A stretch of 64,000 nt of DNA from JAUWVG01 sp964633715 (GTDB lineage: Bacteria > Acidobacteriota > Aminicenantia > Aminicenantales > Aminicenantaceae): NCBI GenBank assembly GCA_964633715.1, contig CAZWHQ010000013.1, positions 22,823 through 86,822 of the forward strand. The letters are read 5' to 3'. A program made the position numbers and the translations under genes. The notes below the pieces were generated by a model. The model had not been told where the DNA came from, did no database searches, and was given only the letters and a program-made list of their open reading frames with translations. The first letter of the stretch is position 1. The number at the start of each line of letters is the position of its first letter. Below are positions 18,194 through 27,107 of the stretch, in pieces.

Positions 18194-19056
18194 ACATTTT
18201 TATAACAGGTCTTAATGGGTTTATTGCAAGCCATTTGGCCAATGTCCTATTTGAGCAGGGGCATGTCATCTGTGGATCGACAAGCAGGCCCAAGACACAC
18301 ATTTCAAGCCTTTGTGCCAAAAATATCTATACTTTAAAACTCGGGGAAAATTCAATAGACAAGTCCATCTTTCAAAATGTGGAGGCAGTTATCCACTGTG
18401 CTTACGATTTTGAACAGGGAGCTCTCACAAAAAACATCGAGGGGACTTTAGCCATAGCAGAAGCCGCTCGAAATGCCGGTGTTCAGACACAGGTTTTTGT
18501 CAGCTCTCTTTCAGCACGCCCCGATGCCGTTACCGATTATGGAAAGGCAAAGTATGAAATAGAGCAATATTTTCTCCAAAACAAAGGGATCGTGATTCGC
18601 CCTGGAACAGTGATTGGGAATGGGGGAGTGTTTGGGAAAATAATAACACTCATGAAAAAAAGCCCGGTCCTTCCTCTTCCAAACGGAGGGAAATCCCCAA
18701 TGTATCTGATCGGAATTGCTGATTTATGCTTAGCGATCACAAAGATTCTTCACAGGAAAGGCCCCTCCGAGTTCAACCTATATTATCCTGAAAAACCGAC
18801 TCTGAAAGCGATATTGACTCAAATTAAATCCATGCTTTCGTGCAGAGTAAAAACGATTCCGATCCCGGCCAGTTTTTTGTTGTGGCCTCTGGAAATTCTA
18901 AAACGAATGCATATTCGCACGCCGATAGACGTGGACAATCTCAAGGGTTTTATAAAGAGTCAGGACAAAACTTTTCGCTCCGACCTGGAAATCGTGCTGG
19001 GGGAAATCCCTAACTTTGAGACTTCTTTAAAGAACAGTTTAAGACCGCCAAGATAA
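18190..19056 (+). CDS. NAD-dependent epimerase/dehydratase (extended SDR)
   Basis: This 288-residue protein has the GxxGxxA-type Rossmann motif MNIFITGLNGFIASHLA and the catalytic Ser-Tyr-Lys set: the SSLSA strand then DYGKAKYEIEQYF, in which Tyr-x3-Lys is evident. It also has the PGTVIGNGGVFGK loop common to sugar epimerases and dehydratases. The ATG overlaps the GMC oxidoreductase stop by four bases (ATGA). Together the two could convert one sugar to another through an oxidised intermediate. The exact reaction (epimerase, reductase or dehydratase) is not deducible. Confidence 0.85.
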   Translation: MNIFITGLNGFIASHLANVLFEQGHVICGSTSRPKTHISSLCAKNIYTLKLGENSIDKSIFQNVEAVIHCAYDFEQGALTKNIEGTLAIAEAARNAGVQTQVFVSSLSARPDAVTDYGKAKYEIEQYFLQNKGIVIRPGTVIGNGGVFGKIITLMKKSPVLPLPNGGKSPMYLIGIADLCLAITKILHRKGPSEFNLYYPEKPTLKAILTQIKSMLSCRVKTIPIPASFLLWPLEILKRMHIRTPIDVDNLKGFIKSQDKTFRSDLEIVLGEIPNFETSLKNSLRPPR

Positions 19057-19105
19057 CCTGTTCTGCACCAAGCCAAAGATGATTTTTTGCCCGCAGGAAT
19101 AGGCG

Positions 19106-20527
19106 TTGACAGTCTTTCCCCATATGAGTAAAGTTAAAACAATGAAGCGGTTCAAAGCCATTTTTTTTCTATTTATTTTTATCCAGGGAGTGTTTTATCT
19201 ATTTCTCATCCCCCCAGGACAGTCGCCGGATGAATGGCATCACTTTGGTTATGGATTAGTACTGTCTCAAGAAGGAAAACCTGAGCCTGTGGACTATGCA
19301 AATGCCAATAAAAAAATTATCGAATTAATGGCAACTTTTCATGCATGGAAATACCAAAACGCTCCCCGTCCTGCAGTTCTTCCCGACCATTATTCTGATA
19401 TTGATATCTTTGGAGGAAAATCTCACAGTATATTTTCTTTATCTCGCAGAGCTCCTCTTTATTACAAAATAAGTTCTTTTATAATACAAAGAGCTCAAAC
19501 ACGCGGGATTATCACTCAATTCTTTTTGGTCCGGGGTTTTTCTTTTTTACTCTTCCTTTTATCCATCTATTTTGTTTATCTGTCGGCTAGAATTCTGTTT
19601 AGAGACAACCTCCTTTACTGCTTTGCCGCTGTGTCTTTCGCCGCTTTCTTGCCACAATTTGTGATCATATCGACATCGATAAATCCGGTTAATTTAGCTG
19701 TTTTGATAGAGACAATTTTTATCTATCTTATGATCTTGGCTTTATTTAAGAAAAAAATACTTCTTTTGGGGATTTTTGGGGCCCTTATTATAGCCATCGG
19801 TTTTTTCAGCCATCATAGTGCATTATTTATGATTCCCCCCTTTCTGGTTTTATTATTGATATTTTTTGCCCGTTTAAAAAAAAATAAAATCGCCCTTTTG
19901 AAAATTTCTCTAGTGATACTGGGCATAATAATTTTATTTTTTTTGCTGTATTTTATCGCAACCCTTTTGTTTCCAAATCTGCATAACATAATCAATGACT
20001 CAAACCTTTCAGCACGAGTACGCGATTTGGATCGTTTTATCGATTATTTGTCCTCTCCTGACCAACGACCTCTTTCCCTTTCCTTGAATGATTTTTTCAA
20101 AACTTTCTGGTACTTTTCCGGATGGATGAGATTCGGTTATCTTCCGGACATTTATTCTATTTTTGCACTCGTTTGTTTCCTGTCTTTAATGGGCCTTCTA
20201 AAATATTCATACTCCAGTGTATCCAAGAAACACTATGAAAAAACCATTGATTTGCCTTCATTCCTGATTCTTCTCGCTGCAGGTTTACCCATTATCCTGG
20301 GCACAATTATAAGGAGCGTTCCCGTCTACTATGCCCCTCAAGGCCGATACCTTTTCCCGGTTATTAGTGCTTTTTCTATTCTTTTTATGATAGGGATTAA
20401 AGAAATCGTTCCAAAGAAATTTGAAAATTGGCCTCCCGTGTTTGTTATTGTTTGTTTTGTTGGTTTGAATATTTATACACTTTTTAATTCTTTAATGAGA
20501 GTTTTTTACTATTTTACCAATGCCTAA
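19106..20527 (+). CDS. DUF2142-type polytopic membrane protein
   Basis: The protein is up to 473 residues with about ten membrane segments. Just after the first helix is the PPGQSPDEWHHFGYG loop, the diagnostic PP...PDE..H motif of DUF2142 membrane proteins. These are GT-C-like proteins common in polysaccharide loci and probably use polyprenyl-phosphate sugars at the periplasmic face. TTG at 19106 is preceded by AGGA at a 7-base gap; ATGs at 19124 and 19142 are alternatives without clear ribosome sites. The gene overlaps the next by 8 bases. Confidence 0.82.
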   Translation: MTVFPHMSKVKTMKRFKAIFFLFIFIQGVFYLFLIPPGQSPDEWHHFGYGLVLSQEGKPEPVDYANANKKIIELMATFHAWKYQNAPRPAVLPDHYSDIDIFGGKSHSIFSLSRRAPLYYKISSFIIQRAQTRGIITQFFLVRGFSFLLFLLSIYFVYLSARILFRDNLLYCFAAVSFAAFLPQFVIISTSINPVNLAVLIETIFIYLMILALFKKKILLLGIFGALIIAIGFFSHHSALFMIPPFLVLLLIFFARLKKNKIALLKISLVILGIIILFFLLYFIATLLFPNLHNIINDSNLSARVRDLDRFIDYLSSPDQRPLSLSLNDFFKTFWYFSGWMRFGYLPDIYSIFALVCFLSLMGLLKYSYSSVSKKHYEKTIDLPSFLILLAAGLPIILGTIIRSVPVYYAPQGRYLFPVISAFSILFMIGIKEIVPKKFENWPPVFVIVCFVGLNIYTLFNSLMRVFYYFTNA

Positions 20528-21506
20528 GAACCTGAAGAAAAGAAATTTAGCCAAGCTTTTGTGTTTTCTGTTGATCTGCATAATTTTTATCCTCTTTTTT
20601 TCGATCTCCCGGCCGCTCTCTGAACAAGAATCAGGCATCAGGATAAATTTTGGCATTCTTCTGGCCAGGATTATGAATCTCGTGAATTTTTTTGTTCATC
20701 TTTTTTTCAACAAGGTTTTTTATGTTTTTCTCTCCATAATTGTATTCACTTGGATATTTAAAACCCTGATTAACAAATTTAATCTCTTCAACAAAAGAGG
20801 AGGATTTAGTTCTGTCTATATAATAGTCTTTGTATTTGTCTTAATTTGGATCCTTGTGCTGTCCGCTAAAAAAATAGATGTCTATAATCAACCCATAAAC
20901 AACACTCCAGCCGGAGAAATATATGGAGAGACAAAAATAGGCCAGACTTTTGTTTCCGCATACAATAACCTCACTGCAGTGGACGTCCTGCTGGCGACTT
21001 ACAACAGAACAAATACCGGAGAATTTATTTTTCATTTAAGAGAAAACCCGGACAGCAAAAAAGATTTATTCAGCTACACAGGAGATATCAGCAGGCTAAA
21101 GGACAACAGTTATTTTTCTTTTCGCTTTCCTGAAATCCAAGCATCAAAGGGAAAGGAATATTACTTTTATTTTGAGGCTCCTCAGTCTTTACCCGGTAAT
21201 GCGATGACCATATGGTCTAACTCCGAGGATGTATATAGAGAGGGAGAGAAAAAAGTCGATGGGCTCCCATCCCAGGGTGACCTTGTTTTTAAGACATTAT
21301 ATGATCCGGGAATTTGGGAAAAATGGAGAGTATTTTTGAATGAAATCACTCAAAATAAGCCCTCACCGTTGAACAAAAAGTTTTTTTACATCGTTTTGAT
21401 TCTATTGTTTGTGCTGAGTGGGTCACTATTTTTAACAGTTCTTTTTAAACAATTTTGTCAAAAAAACAAAAATGAAGATAAAGACACACATGATCAAATC
21501 ACTTAA
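20520..21506 (+). CDS. Membrane protein with extracytoplasmic beta-rich domain
   Basis: This 328-residue protein has hydrophobic helices at ~12-29, ~45-83 and ~98-115, an extracytoplasmic domain at ~130-263, and a last helix at ~286-310. The domain (ETKIGQTFVSAYNNLTAVDV...LLATYNRTNTGEFIFHLRENP) is clearly homologous to the C-terminal domain of the GT-C protein at 3413-5389. Here it stands on its own, translationally coupled to the DUF2142 gene (8-base overlap) and to the ligase-like gene downstream (35-base overlap). I infer a periplasmic accessory or glycan-binding module for the neighbouring membrane glycosyltransferase. No catalytic motif is visible. Confidence 0.72.
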   Translation: MPKNLKKRNLAKLLCFLLICIIFILFFSISRPLSEQESGIRINFGILLARIMNLVNFFVHLFFNKVFYVFLSIIVFTWIFKTLINKFNLFNKRGGFSSVYIIVFVFVLIWILVLSAKKIDVYNQPINNTPAGEIYGETKIGQTFVSAYNNLTAVDVLLATYNRTNTGEFIFHLRENPDSKKDLFSYTGDISRLKDNSYFSFRFPEIQASKGKEYYFYFEAPQSLPGNAMTIWSNSEDVYREGEKKVDGLPSQGDLVFKTLYDPGIWEKWRVFLNEITQNKPSPLNKKFFYIVLILLFVLSGSLFLTVLFKQFCQKNKNEDKDTHDQIT

Positions 21507-23550
21507 ATTTATACTTCTCTTCGTTTTGGTCCCCCTTTATCTAGTGGGATTCTATTTATTTTATTTAAGATATGTTCCTCTAGTCACATCTTTTCAGATT
21601 TTTCTTATTCCGATTTTATTTATTGTCTTTGTTTTAACGATTATAAATATAGAATGGGGGATTTTGTTCTTTATCTTTGCCTTTCCCCTCATCAATAATC
21701 TCCCCTATTTTTTTGGAATTTATGGGGACACTCCCCATGCGCCTTCCGCTTTAGTTCTCTTTCTGGTCTTTTTTGCAGGGTGGTTGGTTCATTCTGTTTT
21801 TTTTCAATCAGAGATTTCTTTTGACCACCCATTTTTTAAGCCCCTTTTTTTATTATCACTGCTAATTTTTGTATCCGGAATTATTACTTCTCTCAGATAT
21901 GCAAACTTTTATCCCTTTCACAGTGACAGCATCTACGAGCTCATTACCAACGTGAACGGAGTCACCGCGGGGGGGGCTATCATGAGTTCGGCATTTTGCA
22001 CTTTGAATTATCTCACAGGATTTGCCTTCTTTTTTATTCTTTGGAACACGGTTCGCACAAAGAGGACAAAGGAATTTCTAACAAAGATATTTGTTGTACT
22101 TCTCATAAGCACTTCTATCGCCGTTGTCTTTGGTTTCTTCCAACACTATGGCCACATCGAACTCGCAAATAATCCGATCAGCTTCGAACAAGGATTTATA
22201 AATGGGACATTTAAAGATGCCATGTCTTTTGGAGGATATTTAGCCGTTTTAATTCCTGTGATGCTGGCGATGGTTTTTTTCTTTAAGGGAACACTGCGAG
22301 TTTTTTCCTTTTTCCTCTTCCTGTCTGCCCTGTTTATCCTTCCCAATACCGGTTCACGAAGTTCCCTCGTAGCCTTATTTTTGTCTTTTGTTTTTTTTCT
22401 TGGATTCTATTTAATAAAGCTGAAAAAACAAGGATCTTTATCCTTAAAAAAAGCCTTGAGTTTTGGGGCAATTGTTTTCCTTATCGCTGTTGTGGCATTA
22501 TCCGTCCTCTTATCTTCTAAAAATTCTATCGTCTATAAAAGATTCGATGAGCTGCGGATATCATATAAAGAGGGCGGTTTGGATAAAGCGCTTGCAGAAC
22601 GAAGTGCAAGCCAATGGAAAATTGCCGCCAAAATGATTAAGGACTATCCGTTTTCGGGTGTAGGGACTGGGGCATTTATAATCGAGCTTCCTAATTATGC
22701 AGAAACAGAAAATATTCCTCTAAGAACCACGGATTCTGCAGAAAATTATTTTTTCCAAATTGGATCAGAGCTGGGTTTGATAGGGCTATTATTTGTTTTG
22801 TGGATTTTTTGGCTCATTATCAAACAGATAAGAACAGGATTTAATACACATCTGTCTCAGGGCAAGTGGAAGTTTATGCAGATTGGAATTTCCTGTGGAA
22901 TTGTTTCCATGTTTATAATCTTCCTTGTTCATACTTTTATTGGAAGTTACGAGCTCAAATATACTTTCTGGCTGCTGGTGGCCCTGCTTTTTGTCATGAA
23001 TAAAGGAGAAACCGAGCCAAAGCGCAGACTCTATTTAAGCCAAAAATTTAAAATTTTCAGTTTGGCATTGATTTTAATTTTCAGCGGACTCCAACTATGG
23101 AACTCCACCCGCTCGCTCTCTTTGAAAAACCAGACAAAACAGTATGATTTCGTGCAAAATTTCGGTTTTTATCCAATGGAAAAAACCCAGGATGGACGTG
23201 AATTCCAATGGACAAAATGGTGCGGTGGAAAAACCATAAACATAAAAAATCCTGTTTTAGAGATTCCAATACATGCCTCTCATCCAGATATCGACGAAAA
23301 CCCGGTCAGCATCAAAATCTATTTGATCAAAAATCTCTTCGAAGAAAAAAGACTACTCGATGAGGTTATTCTAACAGATAACGCATGGAAAACTTTTGAA
23401 TACCGTATTCCTGAGGACGTCGATCAACAGGTTATTTTGCTGTTTAAGGTCAGCAGAACCTGGAATCCTTTGAAAACCTTTGGAACATCTGATCCCAGGA
23501 ATTTGGGAATTGCCGTTGGGGAGATAAATTTTTCAAGACTCAATTATTGA
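21472..23550 (+). CDS. O-antigen ligase/polymerase family protein (Wzy_C-type)
   Basis: This 692-residue protein has ten or more membrane segments to residue ~520. The large periplasmic loop matches the Wzy_C/WaaL pattern: GSRSSLVALFLSF, then a loop with SASQWKIAAKMIKDYPFSGVG and TTDSAENYFFQIGSELGLIG, containing the conserved acidic/Asn and ELGL motifs. Such proteins join undecaprenyl-linked glycan to lipid A-core or to protein, or polymerise repeats. Residues ~560-692 form a soluble beta-rich C-terminal domain. ATG at 21472 overlaps the previous gene by 35 bases; ATG at 21490 is an alternative. Whether it acts as ligase or polymerase cannot be decided. Confidence 0.82.
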   Translation: MKIKTHMIKSLKFILLFVLVPLYLVGFYLFYLRYVPLVTSFQIFLIPILFIVFVLTIINIEWGILFFIFAFPLINNLPYFFGIYGDTPHAPSALVLFLVFFAGWLVHSVFFQSEISFDHPFFKPLFLLSLLIFVSGIITSLRYANFYPFHSDSIYELITNVNGVTAGGAIMSSAFCTLNYLTGFAFFFILWNTVRTKRTKEFLTKIFVVLLISTSIAVVFGFFQHYGHIELANNPISFEQGFINGTFKDAMSFGGYLAVLIPVMLAMVFFFKGTLRVFSFFLFLSALFILPNTGSRSSLVALFLSFVFFLGFYLIKLKKQGSLSLKKALSFGAIVFLIAVVALSVLLSSKNSIVYKRFDELRISYKEGGLDKALAERSASQWKIAAKMIKDYPFSGVGTGAFIIELPNYAETENIPLRTTDSAENYFFQIGSELGLIGLLFVLWIFWLIIKQIRTGFNTHLSQGKWKFMQIGISCGIVSMFIIFLVHTFIGSYELKYTFWLLVALLFVMNKGETEPKRRLYLSQKFKIFSLALILIFSGLQLWNSTRSLSLKNQTKQYDFVQNFGFYPMEKTQDGREFQWTKWCGGKTINIKNPVLEIPIHASHPDIDENPVSIKIYLIKNLFEEKRLLDEVILTDNAWKTFEYRIPEDVDQQVILLFKVSRTWNPLKTFGTSDPRNLGIAVGEINFSRLNY

Positions 23551-23727
23551 ACAAGCTCCGTCCATGTGGTCTTTTATAGGGAAATAATTGATTATTGTTT
23601 GGCTTTATCTAAAATTATAGTTAAAATTGTAATCTGTTCTTTGGTTTTTTTAATAACATTATAAAAAATACAGTATTTTGTTCTTTGTTTTTAGGTTTGA
23701 ATTGACCTTACTTTGGAGAAAATAGAA

Positions 23728-24822
23728 ATGCCGGATAAGAATAAACCCATCTATGTCTCTCAGCCGTCACTTGCGCCTCTTGAGGAATACTCTGCTTATC
23801 TTAAAGTCATATGGGACACTGGGATAATGACACATAACGGTCCCATGGTTCAGGAGCTTGAAAAAAAGCTCTGCCAGTATTTAAACGTGGAAAATCTCGT
23901 ATGTCTTGCCAATGGAACCTCCGCGCTTCAACTTGCTATCCGTGCCCTAAAGCTTACAGGTGAAGTTATTACATCCCCTTTCACCTATATCGCTACCGCA
24001 AGTATAATTGCGTGGGAGCGCTGTCGCCCGATTTTTATCGATATCGATCCAAATACGTGGAATATAGATCCTGAAAGAATAGAGGAGAAGATTACGGACA
24101 AAACAACAGCTATTTTGCCCGTTCATGTTTTTAGTAATCCTTGTGATATAAAACGAATTCAAAATATTGCAGCAAAACATAATCTTAAAGTCATATATGA
24201 TGCGGCTCATGCTATGGCTGTAGACTTTGAAGGACAGTCTATTCTCCGATACGGAGATATTTCATGTTTGAGTTTTCATGCCACTAAACTTTTTAATACT
24301 GCTGAGGGTGGGGCCTGTATTACGGAAAGTCGTATCCTGGCAGATAAGATGAGACGTGCACGTTTTTTTGGTTTCGACGAAAATAAGGACATAGTCGATG
24401 AGGGAATGAATGCTAAAATGACTGATGTCAGTGCCGGACTCGGGCTTGCGAATTTAAAAAGACTAGATCTTGTCAGAAAAAACCGAAGAGAAAAATATGA
24501 ACTCTATAACAATCTCTTAGCCCATATCCCATACGTTACGTTTCAAAAAATCACTCCAGACAGCTATAATTACAGCTATATGCCTGTTATTTTTGAGAGT
24601 GAAGAATTGATGCTAAAAATTATAAAGAACTTGAATGAGGAAAATATTTTTCCTCGCAGATACTTTTTCCCCTCATTAAATACGGTTCCCGTCTTTGCTC
24701 CTCAGGAAACACTGCCTATTTCTGAACGAGTCGCAAAGACAATTATTTGTCTCCCGCTGTATGACACTTTGCCTCCTGAGGACATCGAGCGTGTTTGCCG
24801 CTGTATTGCCCAAGACAGTTGA
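23728..24822 (+). CDS. DegT/DnrJ/EryC1/StrS family sugar aminotransferase
   Basis: This ~364-residue PLP enzyme of aspartate-aminotransferase fold type I installs an amino group on a keto-sugar nucleotide. ALANGTSALQLAIRAL is the cofactor-phosphate strand, YDAAHAMAV carries the pyridine-binding Asp, and SFHATKLFNTAEGG contains the Schiff-base lysine, K187. ATG at 23728 is chosen because GGAG lies 9 bases upstream; an in-frame TTG at 23713 overlaps that site. The 177 bases before the ATG are strongly AT-rich and likely contain the promoter of this module, but no -35/-10 pair is convincing. Next to the 2,3-dehydratase it may aminate C4 or C3 of a deoxysugar. Confidence 0.9.
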   Translation: MPDKNKPIYVSQPSLAPLEEYSAYLKVIWDTGIMTHNGPMVQELEKKLCQYLNVENLVCLANGTSALQLAIRALKLTGEVITSPFTYIATASIIAWERCRPIFIDIDPNTWNIDPERIEEKITDKTTAILPVHVFSNPCDIKRIQNIAAKHNLKVIYDAAHAMAVDFEGQSILRYGDISCLSFHATKLFNTAEGGACITESRILADKMRRARFFGFDENKDIVDEGMNAKMTDVSAGLGLANLKRLDLVRKNRREKYELYNNLLAHIPYVTFQKITPDSYNYSYMPVIFESEELMLKIIKNLNEENIFPRRYFFPSLNTVPVFAPQETLPISERVAKTIICLPLYDTLPPEDIERVCRCIAQDS

Positions 24823-24826
24823 AAAA

Positions 24827-26089
24827 ATGAAAGTCACACTTGTTCAGCCGGGATATTTCAATATCTGGGAAGCTCTAGGTCTGGCTTACCTCGGAGCGTA
24901 CATAAAGAAAAAATTTCCAGAGGAAATCGACATCAATTTTTTTCAAGGAAATTTTGATAACGACAAAACCATTATAGATGGGGCAAAGGCTTCCGACTTC
25001 GTTCTATTCTCATGCACATCGCCAGTTTTTAGAAGCTCTGTAAAACTAGCCAGGGAAATCAAGAAAATTAATCCCAGCGTTTGGACAGTGTTTGGCGGCT
25101 TTCACCCCTCTGCTGTCCCAAACGATTGTTTAGAAGAAGATTCAGTTGACCAGGTGGTGGTCGGTGAAGGTGAGGAAGCCACGATTAAAATACTCTCTGG
25201 CGATAATTCACCCATTGTTTACGGTGAGAGGTTTTCCGGTTTTAATGACATTTTTCCAGATCGAGAACTTATTAAAAATATTAGAACGATCGATCTGTGC
25301 GCGAGTCAAGTCGGAACAAGAATAGCGAGTTTTCAGAGCGTCCGAGGCTGTCCTTTTCGCTGTCGATTTTGTGCGGAAAGAATAGTATCAGGAGTTTTTA
25401 ACAGACAAACAAATCCGCTGAGTGAAAGAGATTCAAAGCACCTTTTAGAAGAGATTAAGCTTACGGCACACAATTTTTCTCTAGATTATTTTAAGTTCGC
25501 TGATCCGACTTGGAGCACTTCACTGGGAAAGGTTGTGGCATTTTGTGAGGAAAAGATCAGGCAAAATTTTATCTTGCCCTGGGAAGCTAATGTCCATGCG
25601 TCTTTTGCGACAAAAGAAATGCTTGAAATCATGAAAAGAGCTGGGTGTGACCAAATTAACGTGGGCTGTGAAAGCGGAAGTCAAAAAATTCTAAATGACA
25701 TGAAAAAAGGTCTACAGCTTGAAAAAATCAAACACGTGTTTGAGTGGGGCAGAGAACTGGGAATTAAGAGACGGGCCTATTTCCTCCTAGGTATGCCGAA
25801 TGAAACAGTTGAAGATATTAAACTGACGGAAAAGCTGGTCGAGGACATTCAACCAGAAGTTTTTGGTATAACAATACTCTGTCCATATCCTGGCACCGAT
25901 TTTTACGATCCGGAAACCATGAAGGATCTCGACTGGACAATCGCAGATGAATATTCTAATCCATACTGGGAAACTCCACATTTTTCCAATATTGATTTGA
26001 AACGGTGGCAAGAACATTTAATGAACAAATTTTCGTCAACTCTTACCATGCACAACAAAATTATTATGGAAACTACAAAGAGGGGATGA
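24827..26089 (+). CDS. B12-binding-domain radical SAM protein
   Basis: This 420-residue protein starts with ATG four bases after the aminotransferase stop. Residues ~1-125 resemble a B12-binding Rossmann domain (LVQPGYFN, then FGGFHPSAVPNDCLEE and VVVGEGEEATIKI). The radical SAM core follows with C175-x3-C179-x2-C182 (RGCPFRCRFC), ligating the 4Fe-4S cluster, and GMPNETVEDI in the later barrel. The class includes C-methyltransferases and ring-forming enzymes such as BchE. In this cluster it may methylate or rearrange a sugar or lipid carrier. The adenosyl- or methylcobalamin requirement and the substrate are not provable from sequence. Confidence 0.85.
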   Translation: MKVTLVQPGYFNIWEALGLAYLGAYIKKKFPEEIDINFFQGNFDNDKTIIDGAKASDFVLFSCTSPVFRSSVKLAREIKKINPSVWTVFGGFHPSAVPNDCLEEDSVDQVVVGEGEEATIKILSGDNSPIVYGERFSGFNDIFPDRELIKNIRTIDLCASQVGTRIASFQSVRGCPFRCRFCAERIVSGVFNRQTNPLSERDSKHLLEEIKLTAHNFSLDYFKFADPTWSTSLGKVVAFCEEKIRQNFILPWEANVHASFATKEMLEIMKRAGCDQINVGCESGSQKILNDMKKGLQLEKIKHVFEWGRELGIKRRAYFLLGMPNETVEDIKLTEKLVEDIQPEVFGITILCPYPGTDFYDPETMKDLDWTIADEYSNPYWETPHFSNIDLKRWQEHLMNKFSSTLTMHNKIIMETTKRG

Positions 26090-26094
26090 GTTTT

Positions 26095-27063
26095 ATGACA
26101 AATACAGAAATTGAACTGTCCATTGTTATTCCCGTCTACAACAGTGAAAAAATTGTCTTTAAACTCCATGAAAAATTAATAAAGACTCTATCGGGTATGG
26201 CTATAAATTTTGAGCTTATTTTGGTCAATGACTGCTCAACGGATAATTCATGGGAAAAGCTAAAAACTCTCGTTTCTTCGGATCCTCATGTTCAGGCGAT
26301 ATTATTTAGAAAAAATTACGGATATGACAATGCAGTCATGGCCGGGCTCAGGTTGGCAAAGGGGAACTACATTGTTGTTATGGATGACGATCTTCAGCAT
26401 GAACCTGAAGATATTCCAAATCTACTCCAAGAAATAAAAAAGGGATTCGATGTGGTCTATGTTAATTTTAAAAAGAAGGAATATTCCGTTTTTAAAAACT
26501 TGGGGAGCTGGCTAAACGGCAAAATTGCTCAATTGATTATCAATAAACCAAAAGGGCTGTATCTTTCAGCTTATAAAATTCTGCGTAAAGAGATTGTTTC
26601 AGAAATTATAAAATATGATGGTCCTTTCCCTTATATTGACGGCTTGATTTTTCAAGTGTCCTCATCGATACACCAAATAATGGGAATCCATAATGAAAGA
26701 TTCGCAGGAAAAGGCAATTACAGTTTAGGCCGGTCTCTTAAAGTTGTCTTGAATTTTTGCACAACTTTTTCAATTCTTCCTTTGCGTATAGTGACATATT
26801 CAGGTTTTATAATTTCATTTATAGCAGGTATTATCAGCATTCTTCTTGTTATCCTTAAATTATGGTTCGGTTATGACAGCTTTGAAGGTTGGACCTCTTT
26901 GATATTGGCTATCCTCATTATGGGAGGGATTCAATTGATAGGGGTTGGGATCCTGGGAGAATATATCGGTCGCACTTATATGAGTATCAACCGAAGACCT
27001 CAGTATGTCATCAAAGAAATTCGTACTGTAAACACAGACTCTATTCCACCAGTCAACGAATAA
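26095..27063 (+). CDS. GtrB/ArnC-like polyprenyl-phosphate glycosyltransferase (GT2)
   Basis: The GT2 domain at ~residues 8-220 has LSIVIPVYNSEKI, LVNDCSTDNS and the DxD-type VMDDDLQHEPEDIP, in which the D-D-D and Q-H match the ArnC/GtrB/DPM1 group. It is followed by two membrane helices (~residues 235-310). These enzymes move a sugar from its nucleotide to undecaprenyl phosphate for later flipping and use by GT-C enzymes. ATG at 26095 is preceded by GAGGGG at a suitable distance; ATG at 26086 overlaps the previous stop but sits too close to that site. It probably loads the modified deoxysugar made by its neighbours. Confidence 0.88.
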   Translation: MTNTEIELSIVIPVYNSEKIVFKLHEKLIKTLSGMAINFELILVNDCSTDNSWEKLKTLVSSDPHVQAILFRKNYGYDNAVMAGLRLAKGNYIVVMDDDLQHEPEDIPNLLQEIKKGFDVVYVNFKKKEYSVFKNLGSWLNGKIAQLIINKPKGLYLSAYKILRKEIVSEIIKYDGPFPYIDGLIFQVSSSIHQIMGIHNERFAGKGNYSLGRSLKVVLNFCTTFSILPLRIVTYSGFIISFIAGIISILLVILKLWFGYDSFEGWTSLILAILIMGGIQLIGVGILGEYIGRTYMSINRRPQYVIKEIRTVNTDSIPPVNE

Positions 27064-27107
27064 ACACAAAATGAATACTTTTTTCTAGATTTAGAGCATA
27101 TATTTTT

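Noticed and set aside
23551..23727. Defined promoter before the deoxysugar module
   Set aside because: The stretch is very AT-rich with several TATAAA-like hexamers, but no -35 at a proper distance is convincing; only the general likelihood of a promoter can be stated.
24695..24826. 44-residue N-terminal extension of the B12-radical SAM protein
   Set aside because: It overlaps the aminotransferase C-terminus in another frame; the ATG at 24827 gives the normal start of a B12-binding domain (MKVTLVQPG).
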